A stretch of 64,000 bases of DNA from a virus. The notes beneath the pieces were generated by a model that was not told the origin of the DNA, did no database searches, and saw only the letters and a program-made list of their open reading frames with translations. This document shows positions 15,718-23,611 of the stretch, in pieces; positions within the stretch are counted from its first letter, which is position 1; each line of letters starts with the position of its first letter. Made by a program: the position numbers and the translations under genes. The stretch spans positions 18,574 through 82,573 of the IMG/VR virus record IMGVR_UViG_3300012924_000007; one strand, given 5' to 3'.

Positions 15718-16170
15718 TTGTTCACAAAAGGCATCTGTTTACGAAAACGCAAACACACAAATAAAATGTACGCAAATTTTAATCGATATGACAATAAGGG
15801 ACGTCGTCTTTCCCTCTTTGCTGAAGAAGAGAATAATAAACTAAAGATCTATGTAATCACCTGCTCTAAATCAGATCAGTTTTGTAAGAAAGATGGATGG
15901 TGGTATCTGGAACTTCATCAGAGATATTTAGCTGGGGATATTCAAGAAAACGATTTGGAAGAATTATTTGTACCACATCCTCAAGTATTTGAAATAGCTG
16001 TTATTGATAATAAACCCAAGAAAACTTTTATCAATTGGTGTAATGAAAACTTCTATTTCTTAAAAGAAAAACAAGTACGATACAATAGGTGGTGGGTTGA
16101 AAATAAGGATGGAATTAGAGTTCATGTAAAAGACAGTCCATTATGTTCAAATAAATTATCTAAATGGTAA
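15718..16170 (+). CDS. Hypothetical protein (150 aa)
   Basis: Unrecognised; Lys- and Trp-rich. The TTG at 15718 directly abuts the previous TGA; an ATG at 15766 would give a 134-residue protein starting MYANFNRYDNKGRR. Either start is possible. The 3' end overlaps the exonuclease gene. Confidence 0.6.
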   Translation: MFTKGICLRKRKHTNKMYANFNRYDNKGRRLSLFAEEENNKLKIYVITCSKSDQFCKKDGWWYLELHQRYLAGDIQENDLEELFVPHPQVFEIAVIDNKPKKTFINWCNENFYFLKEKQVRYNRWWVENKDGIRVHVKDSPLCSNKLSKW

Positions 16171-17225
16171 TGGTTACTCAAAATGTACAACAACCTCAAA
16201 CACAGATTAAATATCTCAGCTATAGCGCTATAAAAATGTTCCTGGATAATAGAATGAAGTTCAGGAAGAAGTATATCCTCAAAGAAAAAGTCAAGGAAGA
16301 AAATGATGCAATAAGGTTAGGTAATTTAGTGGATTTCTACCTTACTTGTGATGAGGATACTTTCGATGAGAAATTTGTACTTACATCTGCTGAGAAACCA
16401 AGTGGACAGATGTTGGATTTCGTCGATGCTTTGAAGAAAAGGACCATAGCAGCTGTAGACTCAAATGATGTCATCACTAAAGAAATGGAAGTCCTTATTG
16501 GGGAAGCATTCAATGATGTTAAGTACAATGCAGCTGGTGAGGAAGTGAAGTTTAAGAAGAAAGATATTGACTACGTGTTAAATGAATTCTTGACTAAGAA
16601 AATAGGGTACGACTATTACATAGAGTTCAGGAATTCCATGGATAAAACTGTAGTAACTCCAGATGAAGTTGAGAAGGCTGAGATTATAGTTAGGCAATTG
16701 AAAAACGATCCTAATACATATGCTATCTTCAATCCAGAAGAAGATGGAGATGTAGAATGGTTTAATCAGTTCCCATTTGAAATAGAATTGGAGGGTTATA
16801 CAATCAAAGGTATGATAGATCGTTTGAAGGTAGATCATAAGAACAAGATTATCAAGCCACTAGACATAAAAATCACATTTCAAGTCGAGTCGTTTGAGTG
16901 GGCATACTTAGATGATATGTACTATCTCCAAAATGGAGTATATCATTATGCTCTGGAAGAAATGTTCCCTGATTATGTAGTTGAACCAGTATCCTTTATT
17001 GCAGGTGACAGCAATGCCTTTTTAAGGCCCTTAGTGTGGCATACAACATTAGCACATGCTAGACAAGGTGTAGATGGGTTTGATTACAGAGGAAGGCACT
17101 GGAAGGGGATAAAAGAGGCTCTGAAAGAGATCCGCTGGCATACTGAAGTCTCTAACGATTGGAGAATATCATTTGATAATTATAGGAATTCGGGTAATTT
17201 ATCAATAAAGCAATTTGCATTATGA
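16164..17225 (+). CDS. RecB/Cas4-like PD-(D/E)XK exonuclease
   Basis: At 353 residues it matches the phage exonuclease/Cas4-like group. The N-terminal signature LSYSAIKMFLDN resembles the start of PDDEXK_1 domains. The active site reads GMIDRL (Asp219) ... LDIK (Asp234-Ile-Lys236), followed by the family's Gln/Tyr helix (YYLQNGVYHYAL). With the ERF annealing protein it would form a two-part recombination system: one resects, the other anneals. Two ATGs (16164, 16170) are possible. Confidence 0.8.
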   Translation: MVMVTQNVQQPQTQIKYLSYSAIKMFLDNRMKFRKKYILKEKVKEENDAIRLGNLVDFYLTCDEDTFDEKFVLTSAEKPSGQMLDFVDALKKRTIAAVDSNDVITKEMEVLIGEAFNDVKYNAAGEEVKFKKKDIDYVLNEFLTKKIGYDYYIEFRNSMDKTVVTPDEVEKAEIIVRQLKNDPNTYAIFNPEEDGDVEWFNQFPFEIELEGYTIKGMIDRLKVDHKNKIIKPLDIKITFQVESFEWAYLDDMYYLQNGVYHYALEEMFPDYVVEPVSFIAGDSNAFLRPLVWHTTLAHARQGVDGFDYRGRHWKGIKEALKEIRWHTEVSNDWRISFDNYRNSGNLSIKQFAL

Positions 17226-17569
17226 AAGGAATATTATTAGGGGAGTTGGAGTTTAATAAAGAACGTTATCATTGTGACGGATCAGGTCCAAGTTATTTAT
17301 GGGTAGGTAGGTATGAAACAGGGCAATTGTGGTATGAAGAAAGTCCTAGCAATTTACGAACTGGATGGGGAAATATAACATTTATGGATAAGGATAGGGA
17401 TCTATTCCAATATCTAAAAGAAGTTACTATTGGGATGGATGTAGATTGTGGTAGACTTTCTGATGGAGGGCATCTGATCCAGTCTTTCAAAGGTGCTAAA
17501 GTGAGATTGAAAGGGATGACTGAATGGATCTCTAATGATCAAATACCAGAGAATGAAGCCAAACAATAG
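17222..17569 (+). CDS. Hypothetical protein (115 aa)
   Basis: Unrecognised beta-rich protein with several Gly-Trp turns. It overlaps the exonuclease stop by four bases and the following gene by 17 bases. Confidence 0.6.
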   Translation: MKGILLGELEFNKERYHCDGSGPSYLWVGRYETGQLWYEESPSNLRTGWGNITFMDKDRDLFQYLKEVTIGMDVDCGRLSDGGHLIQSFKGAKVRLKGMTEWISNDQIPENEAKQ

Positions 17570-18062
17570 TACCATCTTTTTACTCCCAGGATTAGGTTTG
17601 AATCGTAAAGAACTAACTGAGAAATACGGGTTTGTAAATGCTTTTATTGGAGATGTCAATAGAACAATACGTATCAAAGGAGTCTATTTATTATTTACAG
17701 GTATGAATGGGCATTTCTTTGAGGACTATCCTGAATTTACTAACATATTTGAAGATTTGTATGAACCAGTTAGGGGTTCTAATTATATGGTGCTAGTTAT
17801 CCCATTTCCTAAACATTTTATTAAAGATTACAAGACCATATTAAAAGGAGAGTACTCCAAACTGTCAAAGAAATACAAAGAGTTATTCCCAGATACCATG
17901 AACGATAAACCCAGTCTTTATCATCATATCTTTAATAAAACAGATGGGTTGAAGAAGTATTGGGAGGAAAATCTTGATTCTGAGTTAAATACTGATCTTG
18001 ACTTTTGGGACAAATTCGATAGCGAAACTGAGACATTAGACATTAATAAAATAAAACTATAA
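17553..18062 (+). CDS. Conserved-looking phage protein of unknown function (169 aa)
   Basis: Begins MKPNNSTIFLLPGLGLNR. I prefer ATG 17553 because it keeps a short overlap with the previous TAG; ATG 17535 would add six residues. An alpha/beta pattern is seen with a basic mid-region (KHFIKDYKTILKGEYSKLSK), but no motif identifies an enzyme. Confidence 0.6.
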   Translation: MKPNNSTIFLLPGLGLNRKELTEKYGFVNAFIGDVNRTIRIKGVYLLFTGMNGHFFEDYPEFTNIFEDLYEPVRGSNYMVLVIPFPKHFIKDYKTILKGEYSKLSKKYKELFPDTMNDKPSLYHHIFNKTDGLKKYWEENLDSELNTDLDFWDKFDSETETLDINKIKL

Positions 18063-18065
18063 AAA

Positions 18066-18269
18066 ATGAAAAATCAAATTAAAATTCAATCAGTAAATTC
18101 TGGAATAGTTTCATCAAGCATGACTGTTTTAGGCAGAAGTTTTTTTGAAGTTACAGACATAGATAATAATGTTCTAGGTCATGTAACCGGAGATAATTTA
18201 AATAATCAATTAAAACAAATGGGATTTACAGTGGTAGAATATGTAAATTCTAATAATAAACCAGTATGA
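18066..18269 (+). CDS. Small hypothetical protein (67 aa)
   Basis: Unrecognised, Asn- and Val-rich. Coupled to the next gene by a four-base overlap. Confidence 0.55.
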   Translation: MKNQIKIQSVNSGIVSSSMTVLGRSFFEVTDIDNNVLGHVTGDNLNNQLKQMGFTVVEYVNSNNKPV

Positions 18270-18619
18270 GAAAACTACTTAACCCAGTAGAGATTAAAAA
18301 TTCCTATCCGAAAGCATACGCAAAGCTGGAAGAATGGGTAAAGCAAGATTATAATGATTCTGCTCTACCCAAGGAAATTAAAGAAGCATTTACTCTTGAT
18401 AATTTAGTTACTGGAGCTTTAACTGCTGGATATAGATCTTTATGGGGATTTTTTGATGAGAATGAAATATATCTATTTGTAGCTAGAGATGGTGATTCAT
18501 TTGGATATGGTATTGGACCATCTAAAAACGGAATGATGGCAAATGGATTCGATGAAAGAATGGAAGCAGAAATAGAAGGATTTTTTATAGCATTTAACCT
18601 GTTAGAAAAAACGTTATGA
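18266..18619 (+). CDS. Hypothetical protein (117 aa)
   Basis: Unrecognised; helical N-terminus then beta hairpins (IYLFVARDGDSFGYGIG). ATGA overlap at both ends ties it to the NMAD1-like gene. Confidence 0.6.
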   Translation: MRKLLNPVEIKNSYPKAYAKLEEWVKQDYNDSALPKEIKEAFTLDNLVTGALTAGYRSLWGFFDENEIYLFVARDGDSFGYGIGPSKNGMMANGFDERMEAEIEGFFIAFNLLEKTL

Positions 18620-18996
18620 CAAAAACAGAATACTTCGAGTATGCAAAAGACTTTTTTAACCAATGTATAGAAACATCAAAGGCAAAAAATGCAGATTATA
18701 CTGGTGGTAGTCCTGATCCATTTTCTAACTTTACTTCTGTAGAGGTTTTAGGTATTAAAACGGAGGTTGGATTTATCACGAGAATGTTTGATAAGATGAA
18801 ACGAATTTCCTCTTTCGTACAAAACGGAGAATTGCAAGTAAAAGATGAATCTGTGATTGATACATTACAAGATCTTGCTAATTATAGTGCTTTGTTGGCT
18901 GGTTATATCCAAAGTCAGAAGAGAAAAAATTTTCCTGATTTTCCATCGATCATATGTACATCAAGTACGCCACCATATAATAGTATATTAAAATGA
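18616..18996 (+). CDS. NMAD1-like protein (nucleotide-modification-associated domain)
   Basis: The pattern KNADYTGGSPDPFSNF, GFITRMFDKMKRI and ESVIDTLQDLANYSALLAG matches the NMAD1 (DUF1599) family, a helical protein found in phages alongside DNA base-modification genes. Its biochemical role is not settled. At 126 residues the length is normal. No obvious base-modifying enzyme such as a thymidylate synthase homologue is in this window, so any partner lies outside. Both ends overlap neighbours. Confidence 0.75.
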   Translation: MTKTEYFEYAKDFFNQCIETSKAKNADYTGGSPDPFSNFTSVEVLGIKTEVGFITRMFDKMKRISSFVQNGELQVKDESVIDTLQDLANYSALLAGYIQSQKRKNFPDFPSIICTSSTPPYNSILK

Positions 18997-19253
18997 ATAA
19001 AGAATCCCTTAAGCTACTATTGACAGGTTTTGTGCAAGTGGCGTTAGTTAGCTGTAATACCTATCAAATAGCACATAAACAATGGGTGGGGATATTTGTA
19101 GTGGGATTTCTTATTTCGTTGGTGTGGTCGTGGAACATTAGACGTGTCTGTTTTGGATCATTTATGGATAGACTACTCTACTGTTCTGGAGCTGCGATTG
19201 GATCTGTTATGGGTTGTTTAGCGGCAGATTTGTGGTATACTCATTTAAAATAA
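18993..19253 (+). CDS. Small integral membrane protein (86 aa)
   Basis: Three hydrophobic segments: LLLTGFVQVALVSCNTY, WVGIFVVGFLISLVWSW and LLYCSGAAIGSVMGCLAADL. A pattern like this recurs in other phages as a conserved inner-membrane protein of unknown role. It could be holin-like, but it lies in the early operon. Confidence 0.7.
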   Translation: MNKESLKLLLTGFVQVALVSCNTYQIAHKQWVGIFVVGFLISLVWSWNIRRVCFGSFMDRLLYCSGAAIGSVMGCLAADLWYTHLK

Positions 19254-19257
19254 TATT

Positions 19258-19551
19258 ATGTGTACATGTGTTTCTGTAGTATCAGATGAAATTATAAGAT
19301 CAGCAAGAAAAGATCATTATTGTTCTTCTTGTGAATTTGTTCAAGATCATATTGGTAAGTGGGATATAGGATTTTTCTCTTTCACTGATCTAAGACTAAT
19401 AGTAAAAGCCCGACAAGATAATTGGAAAATCCTAAAAGGTACTTCCTATCAAAAGCAAGTAAATGTAATGGATGGAAGAATTTATACTTTTAAATGTCGT
19501 CCTGAAATGCATAAACTTTGCATAAAATATGACTTATATCCTGAGTGTTAA
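19258..19551 (+). CDS. Cys-rich putative zinc-binding protein (97 aa)
   Basis: Several Cys and His (MCTCVSV, HYCSSC, a final HKLCIKYDLYPEC) suggest a zinc site. The middle (FFSFTDLRLIVKARQ, then a basic stretch) resembles a small phage family I have seen without known function. Confidence 0.6.
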   Translation: MCTCVSVVSDEIIRSARKDHYCSSCEFVQDHIGKWDIGFFSFTDLRLIVKARQDNWKILKGTSYQKQVNVMDGRIYTFKCRPEMHKLCIKYDLYPEC

Positions 19552-19568
19552 AAACAGTAAATAAATAT

Positions 19569-20003
19569 ATGAACGAACTATCAATAACAGAGAAGACCTT
19601 AATAGATGGGTATAATAATGATTTCTACTTTAAGACTGGAAAGAAGATTGAATTTAAAGTATTAAGTAAATGGGAAACTCTTTGTAGACTGGGGGATAAA
19701 ATTCCAACAGATGAATTATTCTCCCTTATTTTAGAAGGGGGTGGTTGGACAAAAGAGGAAGTATTTGAAAATACTAAAAGAGTCAACACTGTTTTAAAAC
19801 GGAGAATTGTGTTTTTTATCTTACACTGCAATAACGTCTCATATAAAGAGATTGGCAGACTCTCTGGAAATGACCATACTACTGCTATAGATGCAATTAA
19901 GAAACTTGAGATTGAGATAGAGACTAATTATCCCATGCAAAAATTATTGAGAGAAATAATGATATTTGTAACTGGTACTGTAAACTCTGTAACTATTAAT
20001 TAA
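19569..20003 (+). CDS. DnaA domain IV-like DNA-binding protein (144 aa)
   Basis: The C-terminal half contains VSYKEIGRLSGNDHTTAIDAIKKLE, split by the turn at Asn-Asp: the helix-turn-helix and DHTT signature of DnaA domain IV, which reads DnaA boxes. No AAA+ ATPase domain is present. I start at ATG 19569; a GTG at 19545 would add eight residues. It is the last gene before the terminator at 20075. It could bind the phage origin or a promoter site, or compete with host DnaA. Confidence 0.7.
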   Translation: MNELSITEKTLIDGYNNDFYFKTGKKIEFKVLSKWETLCRLGDKIPTDELFSLILEGGGWTKEEVFENTKRVNTVLKRRIVFFILHCNNVSYKEIGRLSGNDHTTAIDAIKKLEIEIETNYPMQKLLREIMIFVTGTVNSVTIN

Positions 20004-20074
20004 CACTTAAACGCTCTTAAAGGAAGGGTTGTAAATGTTAAACACTATAGTTTTTGTAACGCGAAGAACATACT

Positions 20075-20102
20075 CCCTGGCATTCTTGCTGGGGATTTTT
20101 AT
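20075..20102 (+). terminator. Rho-independent terminator ending the P13.7 operon
   Basis: An eight-pair stem with two G-T pairs (20075-20082 with 20087-20094, loop TTCT), then ATTTTTAT. The 20004-20185 gap also holds promoter P20.1; the stretch 20004-20070 shows nothing clear. Confidence 0.6.
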
Positions 20103-20135
20103 GCACTAAAGTAATGAATAAAATCAGTAATTCAC

Positions 20136-20166
20136 TTGTTAAAACTAATTAAAATCATTATCTTTG
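20136..20166 (+). promoter_or_regulatory. Promoter P20.1
   Basis: TTG 20136-20138, 20 bases, then TATCTTTG 20159-20166. The AAACTAAT box is at 20142-20149, with a perfect inverted copy ATTAGTTT at 20177-20184, again 27 bases beyond and two bases before the recA ATG. Confidence 0.8.
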
Positions 20167-20185
20167 TAGATAAATAATTAGTTTA

Positions 20186-21220
20186 ATGGCGAAAGTTAAA
20201 GACGAAAAAGTCAAAGGTTTGTTAGCTGATTTTGAAGAGAAGTATGGAAAGGGGGTAATGGTAAAAGCAAGTGATGAGAAATTTGAAGAAGTTAAGGAGT
20301 TCACATCTACAGGATCTTTAACGTTAGATTTAGCCACTAAAATTGGGGGAATCCCCAAAGACGGGAAGATCACTATCATATTAGGAAAGGAATCCTCTTC
20401 TAAGACTACATTAAGTTTACACATAATCGCCGAAGAACAAAAGAAGATGCTTCCTTGTGCTTTTTTAGATGTTGAAGGTACTTTCGATAGGGAATACGCA
20501 AAAAACTTAGGGGTAGATTTAGATAATCTCTATCTATTAGATGCAGGGGCATTATTGAAATCTTTGAAAATTAAAGACCGGGAGGCAGTTGCTGGAGAAG
20601 AGTGGTTGGAGGTATTAGTGGATTTATTAAAAACTAATTCCTTTGGAGTAATTGTATTGGATTCTATTGCTACTCTAACTCCAATGTCTGAATTACAGAA
20701 AGGTATTGCAGGAGGGGGACAGATTGCCAGAGTGGGCGCTATGTTGAGTCAAGCCATGCGTAGTGTAAATGCTCATCTTATACGTACTAATACAGGGTTG
20801 GTACTTTTAAATCAATACAGAATATCTCCTGGTGCTTACGGGAATCCTTTTATAGAAGTGGGTGGGGAGGCATTAAAATATTACACTTCCCTCAAAATTG
20901 AGCTATCCAAATCTTTAGATAAAGATACTGATGGTGTTTACGGTATTCAAGTAAAGGCCAAAATAACGAAATCTAAAGTAGGTATTCCTTATGGTGAAGC
21001 ATCTTACTATGTGGAGTTTGGTAAAGGGATTCAAAGAATACAGGAGATAATTGATTTAGGAGTTGAATATGGATTCATTGAAAAGGGTGGAGCATGGTTC
21101 AATTTCTTAGATCAGGAAACTAAATTCCAAGGAGAGGAAAAAGTTAAACAATTTTTATTAGATAACCCAGAATTTTCTGCGGAATTAGAATCTAAAATAC
21201 TAGAAAAATTAAAATCATGA
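20186..21220 (+). CDS. recA: RecA/UvsX-type strand-exchange recombinase with unusual P-loop
   Basis: At 344 residues it has the RecA core: KYGKGVMVKASD near 20, Walker A GKESSSKTT (67-75), Walker B VIVLDSIATLTP (about 151-162), and an L2-like loop (NQYRISPGAYGNP) followed by GGEALKYYTSLK. It should form filaments on single-stranded DNA and drive recombination. The P-loop has Ser72 where nearly all RecA proteins have Gly (GPESSGKTT). It is the first gene after P20.1 and starts a coupled operon. Confidence 0.9.
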   Translation: MAKVKDEKVKGLLADFEEKYGKGVMVKASDEKFEEVKEFTSTGSLTLDLATKIGGIPKDGKITIILGKESSSKTTLSLHIIAEEQKKMLPCAFLDVEGTFDREYAKNLGVDLDNLYLLDAGALLKSLKIKDREAVAGEEWLEVLVDLLKTNSFGVIVLDSIATLTPMSELQKGIAGGGQIARVGAMLSQAMRSVNAHLIRTNTGLVLLNQYRISPGAYGNPFIEVGGEALKYYTSLKIELSKSLDKDTDGVYGIQVKAKITKSKVGIPYGEASYYVEFGKGIQRIQEIIDLGVEYGFIEKGGAWFNFLDQETKFQGEEKVKQFLLDNPEFSAELESKILEKLKS

Positions 21221-21702
21221 GTGTAAATTTTAGCTGGGATACTCCACCACCAAATCCTGTAGGATATATAGTAGGAATTGATCCTTTCAAAGAGCCGACT
21301 ACTAAATATGTACCTTCTCATGCAGTTGCTTCAAACATTCTGTATGCTTTAGGATTTAATTACGGAGATGGGATGCTAGAATCAACATTCGTTAAAATAG
21401 AGGAATTATTTCTAGGGGAAGATTGTACATTATTGATTGAAGTAACATGTGGGCTTGTATTTAATGCATATCCTAGACTCTGGGTAGAATGTAAAATAAA
21501 AAATAATGAGTTATTACAAAACATATTACCAAATTTATCCAGTGGATGTGGTATAGAACATACTCTCGAAATAAAAGGCGATACAGAACTACATTCTGAA
21601 GCAATTCGTTATATCAACAAAGCTCTCCAAATAATGAAAGACAGAATCTGGCCTTATAGAGAGCAATTAATTGAATTCATTAAAATGGAAGATCAAGCAT
21701 GA
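21217..21702 (+). CDS. recA-operon paralogue family member A (161 aa)
   Basis: Unrecognised. Longest of four adjacent genes that share layout: a beta-rich body and a helical tail ending in the form ...REQLIEFIK. The N-terminal 60 residues are extra. Overlaps recA and its right neighbour by four bases each. Confidence 0.65.
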   Translation: MSVNFSWDTPPPNPVGYIVGIDPFKEPTTKYVPSHAVASNILYALGFNYGDGMLESTFVKIEELFLGEDCTLLIEVTCGLVFNAYPRLWVECKIKNNELLQNILPNLSSGCGIEHTLEIKGDTELHSEAIRYINKALQIMKDRIWPYREQLIEFIKMEDQA

Positions 21703-21998
21703 AGGGGAATGATACATATTACTTAGAGGAGGGAATAAATTTACATGTTTTTTGGATCTCGATTTCTGGAGTTATTGAATCTAAAACCACTGAAAGAACA
21801 TTAACATTTATGACCAATGCTTGGATAGGGTTAGAAAATAAAGTACTCATACTTAATGGAGTATATTTTATTGAATCTACGGTAAACTCTATTTCAAGTG
21901 AAATTGCTCTTAGAGATGCTAAATCAAAGTTAGAAATCCTCATCAAAGACAATAGAGAACTTTTACTAGAATACTTTAAAAATGACTCCATTCGATAG
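21699..21998 (+). CDS. recA-operon paralogue family member B (99 aa)
   Basis: Unrecognised; ends with RDAKSKLEILIKDNRELLLE, nearly the same as member D, so duplication is likely. It starts inside the stop of member A and ends in TAG inside the start of member C. Confidence 0.65.
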   Translation: MKGNDTYYLEEGINLHVFWISISGVIESKTTERTLTFMTNAWIGLENKVLILNGVYFIESTVNSISSEIALRDAKSKLEILIKDNRELLLEYFKNDSIR

Positions 21999-22314
21999 AA
22001 AAGATGTAATAGACATTGGTGATGGATATTATGTGAATTATACTATAGAGTACAAATCCATTATAACACCTGATAGAGAAGAAGGGGAAATTATAATGTA
22101 TGTCGGTAAATCATATGATGAAGCTACATTGGGGTTATGTAATTATCATATGTTTACTATGAAGGATATAACACTAACTTCTTGGGGAGTACCAGTTAAT
22201 AGCAACTGGTACAAAACATATGAAAGTGCGGGAGAGGAATCCGAAACGAGCTTCAGAAAAGCAGTAATATCAAAGAGAGAACAATTAATAGAAATTATAA
22301 AACAAAACTCATGA
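21982..22314 (+). CDS. recA-operon paralogue family member C (110 aa)
   Basis: Unrecognised; the tail SFRKAVISKREQLIEIIK follows the family form but is the most diverged. Overlaps member B by 17 bases and member D by four. Confidence 0.65.
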   Translation: MTPFDRKDVIDIGDGYYVNYTIEYKSIITPDREEGEIIMYVGKSYDEATLGLCNYHMFTMKDITLTSWGVPVNSNWYKTYESAGEESETSFRKAVISKREQLIEIIKQNS

Positions 22315-22616
22315 ATACTGATAGTTTTTACTTAGGTGAAGATTGTTATGTATATGTGAATACTCGGACGTTTCCTGATGCTAGACGCTTTCTTGAAGAT
22401 GATTCGGGTATTTCTGGAATTATCACATACGCCTATATTGGAGAAAATTTTACAAATCCTTTAAAAATATCTGGAATAAAATTCTCAGCTGATGGGGAGG
22501 ACTTTTCTAAATCCCCAAACAAAGTAGATACTGTACATAGCGCAAAATCAAAATTAGCAGATCTTATATTACAACATAAAGAATTATTAATTGAATATGT
22601 TAAAAGTCAACTTTAA
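22311..22616 (+). CDS. recA-operon paralogue family member D (101 aa)
   Basis: Unrecognised; the N-terminal DSFYLGEDCYVYV resembles member B's DTYYLEEGINLHV in position, and the tail HSAKSKLADLILQHKELLIE aligns with B. The last 20 bases overlap the dUTPase start. Confidence 0.65.
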   Translation: MNTDSFYLGEDCYVYVNTRTFPDARRFLEDDSGISGIITYAYIGENFTNPLKISGIKFSADGEDFSKSPNKVDTVHSAKSKLADLILQHKELLIEYVKSQL

Positions 22617-23037
22617 AAAACTAAACTCTAACGCAGCAAAGCCAATTAAAGCTCATAAAAATGATGCTGGATTTGATTTAACTGCTATATCCAGTGTATA
22701 TGATAAGTCAGCTAAAACCCTTACTTGTGGTACAGGGGTGGCTATTCAGATACCTGTAGGATATGTAGGGAATATCTATCCAAGGAGTAGTATTTATAAG
22801 CGTGGGTTAGTATTAGCTAATTCGGTAGGAAGGATTAATGCTGAAGATTCTAGTGAAATAAAAGCCGTATTCTATTCAATGGTAGATAAACCAAATTTAT
22901 ATGCTCCTGGAGATAGAATTATGCAAATTATTATTGAGAAATTGGAAGATATTGAATTTGAGGAAACACATGAATTAGAAGAAACTGGACGCGGTGCAAA
23001 TGGCTTCGGTAGTTCGGATAACACTTGGAGACTATAA
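22597..23037 (+). CDS. dut: dUTPase (trimeric type) with Asp-to-Asn change in motif III
   Basis: All five trimeric dUTPase motifs are recognisable: DAGFDL (I), PRSS (II), SVGRINAEDSSE (III), GDRIMQI (IV) and GRGANGFGSS (V). The enzyme splits dUTP to dUMP and pyrophosphate. In motif III the family has Ile-Asp with the Asp as water-activating base; here it is Asn81 (codon AAT at 22837), and the next Asp-Tyr is Glu-Asp. Activity may be lost or changed. I start at ATG 22597, not the TTG two codons earlier. 146 residues, normal length. Confidence 0.85.
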   Translation: MLKVNFKKLNSNAAKPIKAHKNDAGFDLTAISSVYDKSAKTLTCGTGVAIQIPVGYVGNIYPRSSIYKRGLVLANSVGRINAEDSSEIKAVFYSMVDKPNLYAPGDRIMQIIIEKLEDIEFEETHELEETGRGANGFGSSDNTWRL

Positions 23038-23047
23038 AAACTAAATA

Positions 23048-23353
23048 ATGAAATATCCTGGATTGGTTTCAAGATTAACTACTTATTGTGATGGGTGGAT
23101 TGTAGGTAGTGCGGCGTGCCCTGAAAATATAGAGCCAAGAGATTATGATATCTGGATACCAATAGCAAATTGGGGTACTGCAATATCCATGCTCCCTGAT
23201 CAAATTGACATTAATAGAATGCGTGGATATAAAGTAATAGATGAAGAAAAGGAGATAGACATTTTTACATGTGAAATGTCATCTTTATTTAATACTGCAT
23301 ATTTTAAATATGCATACCATCCACGAACCGGAATCAGAATTGCTAAAGTATAA
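23048..23353 (+). CDS. Minimal nucleotidyltransferase-fold protein (101 aa)
   Basis: Residues 19-35 (VGSAACPENIEPRDYDI) fit the nucleotidyltransferase signature hG[GS] - ten residues - DhDh, with Asp32 and Asp34 as metal ligands and Asp71 (EIDIF) as the likely third carboxylate. At 101 residues only the core would be present. Families with this fold transfer nucleotides to RNA, protein or antibiotics, or serve as MNT antitoxins. No HEPN partner is adjacent. It lies just before the two tRNA genes, so RNA-end repair is a possible but unproven role. Confidence 0.6.
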   Translation: MKYPGLVSRLTTYCDGWIVGSAACPENIEPRDYDIWIPIANWGTAISMLPDQIDINRMRGYKVIDEEKEIDIFTCEMSSLFNTAYFKYAYHPRTGIRIAKV

Positions 23354-23365
23354 AAACCAATAAAT

Positions 23366-23518
23366 ATGAATAATTTTCAACAGAACACTGTAGCACCTGG
23401 AGTGCAGATAGTAAACAGTAAAAAGAACAAGTATCGTGCAAGAAAGACAGTGAACGGTAAGCGCGTTACGTTTTACACTAATAGGAAAACAGAAGCTGTA
23501 AGCTGGGTAAACAACTAA
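23366..23518 (+). CDS. Small basic DNA-binding-like protein (50 aa)
   Basis: ATG 23366, TAA 23516-23518. The sequence KYRARKTVNGKRVTFYTNRK followed by TEAVSWVN resembles the three-strand AP2/integrase arm-binding fold. Strongly basic. Too short to say more; the tRNA-Gln gene follows after 12 bases. Confidence 0.55.
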   Translation: MNNFQQNTVAPGVQIVNSKKNKYRARKTVNGKRVTFYTNRKTEAVSWVNN

Positions 23519-23530
23519 TTTTGCTTATCT

Positions 23531-23601
23531 ACCAGTATAGTATAATGGCAATACGTCAGATTTTGACTCTGAATATCCTCGATCATTACGAGGTGCTGGT
23601 T
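23531..23601 (+). tRNA. tRNA-Gln (anticodon TTG)
   Basis: Full cloverleaf: acceptor stem ACCAGTA (23531-23537) with TGCTGGT (23594-23600), anticodon stem TCAGA/TCTGA with loop TTTTGAC giving anticodon TTG, and T stem CCTCG/CGAGG. The T loop is ATCATTA, lacking the usual TTC. CCA is not encoded. It would help read CAA/CAG codons. Confidence 0.85.
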
Positions 23602-23611
23602 CAACTAATAT

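Noticed and set aside
20004-20070. A small non-coding RNA upstream of recA
   Set aside because: Only the terminator hairpin and promoter are convincing; no further stable fold or conserved element is visible.
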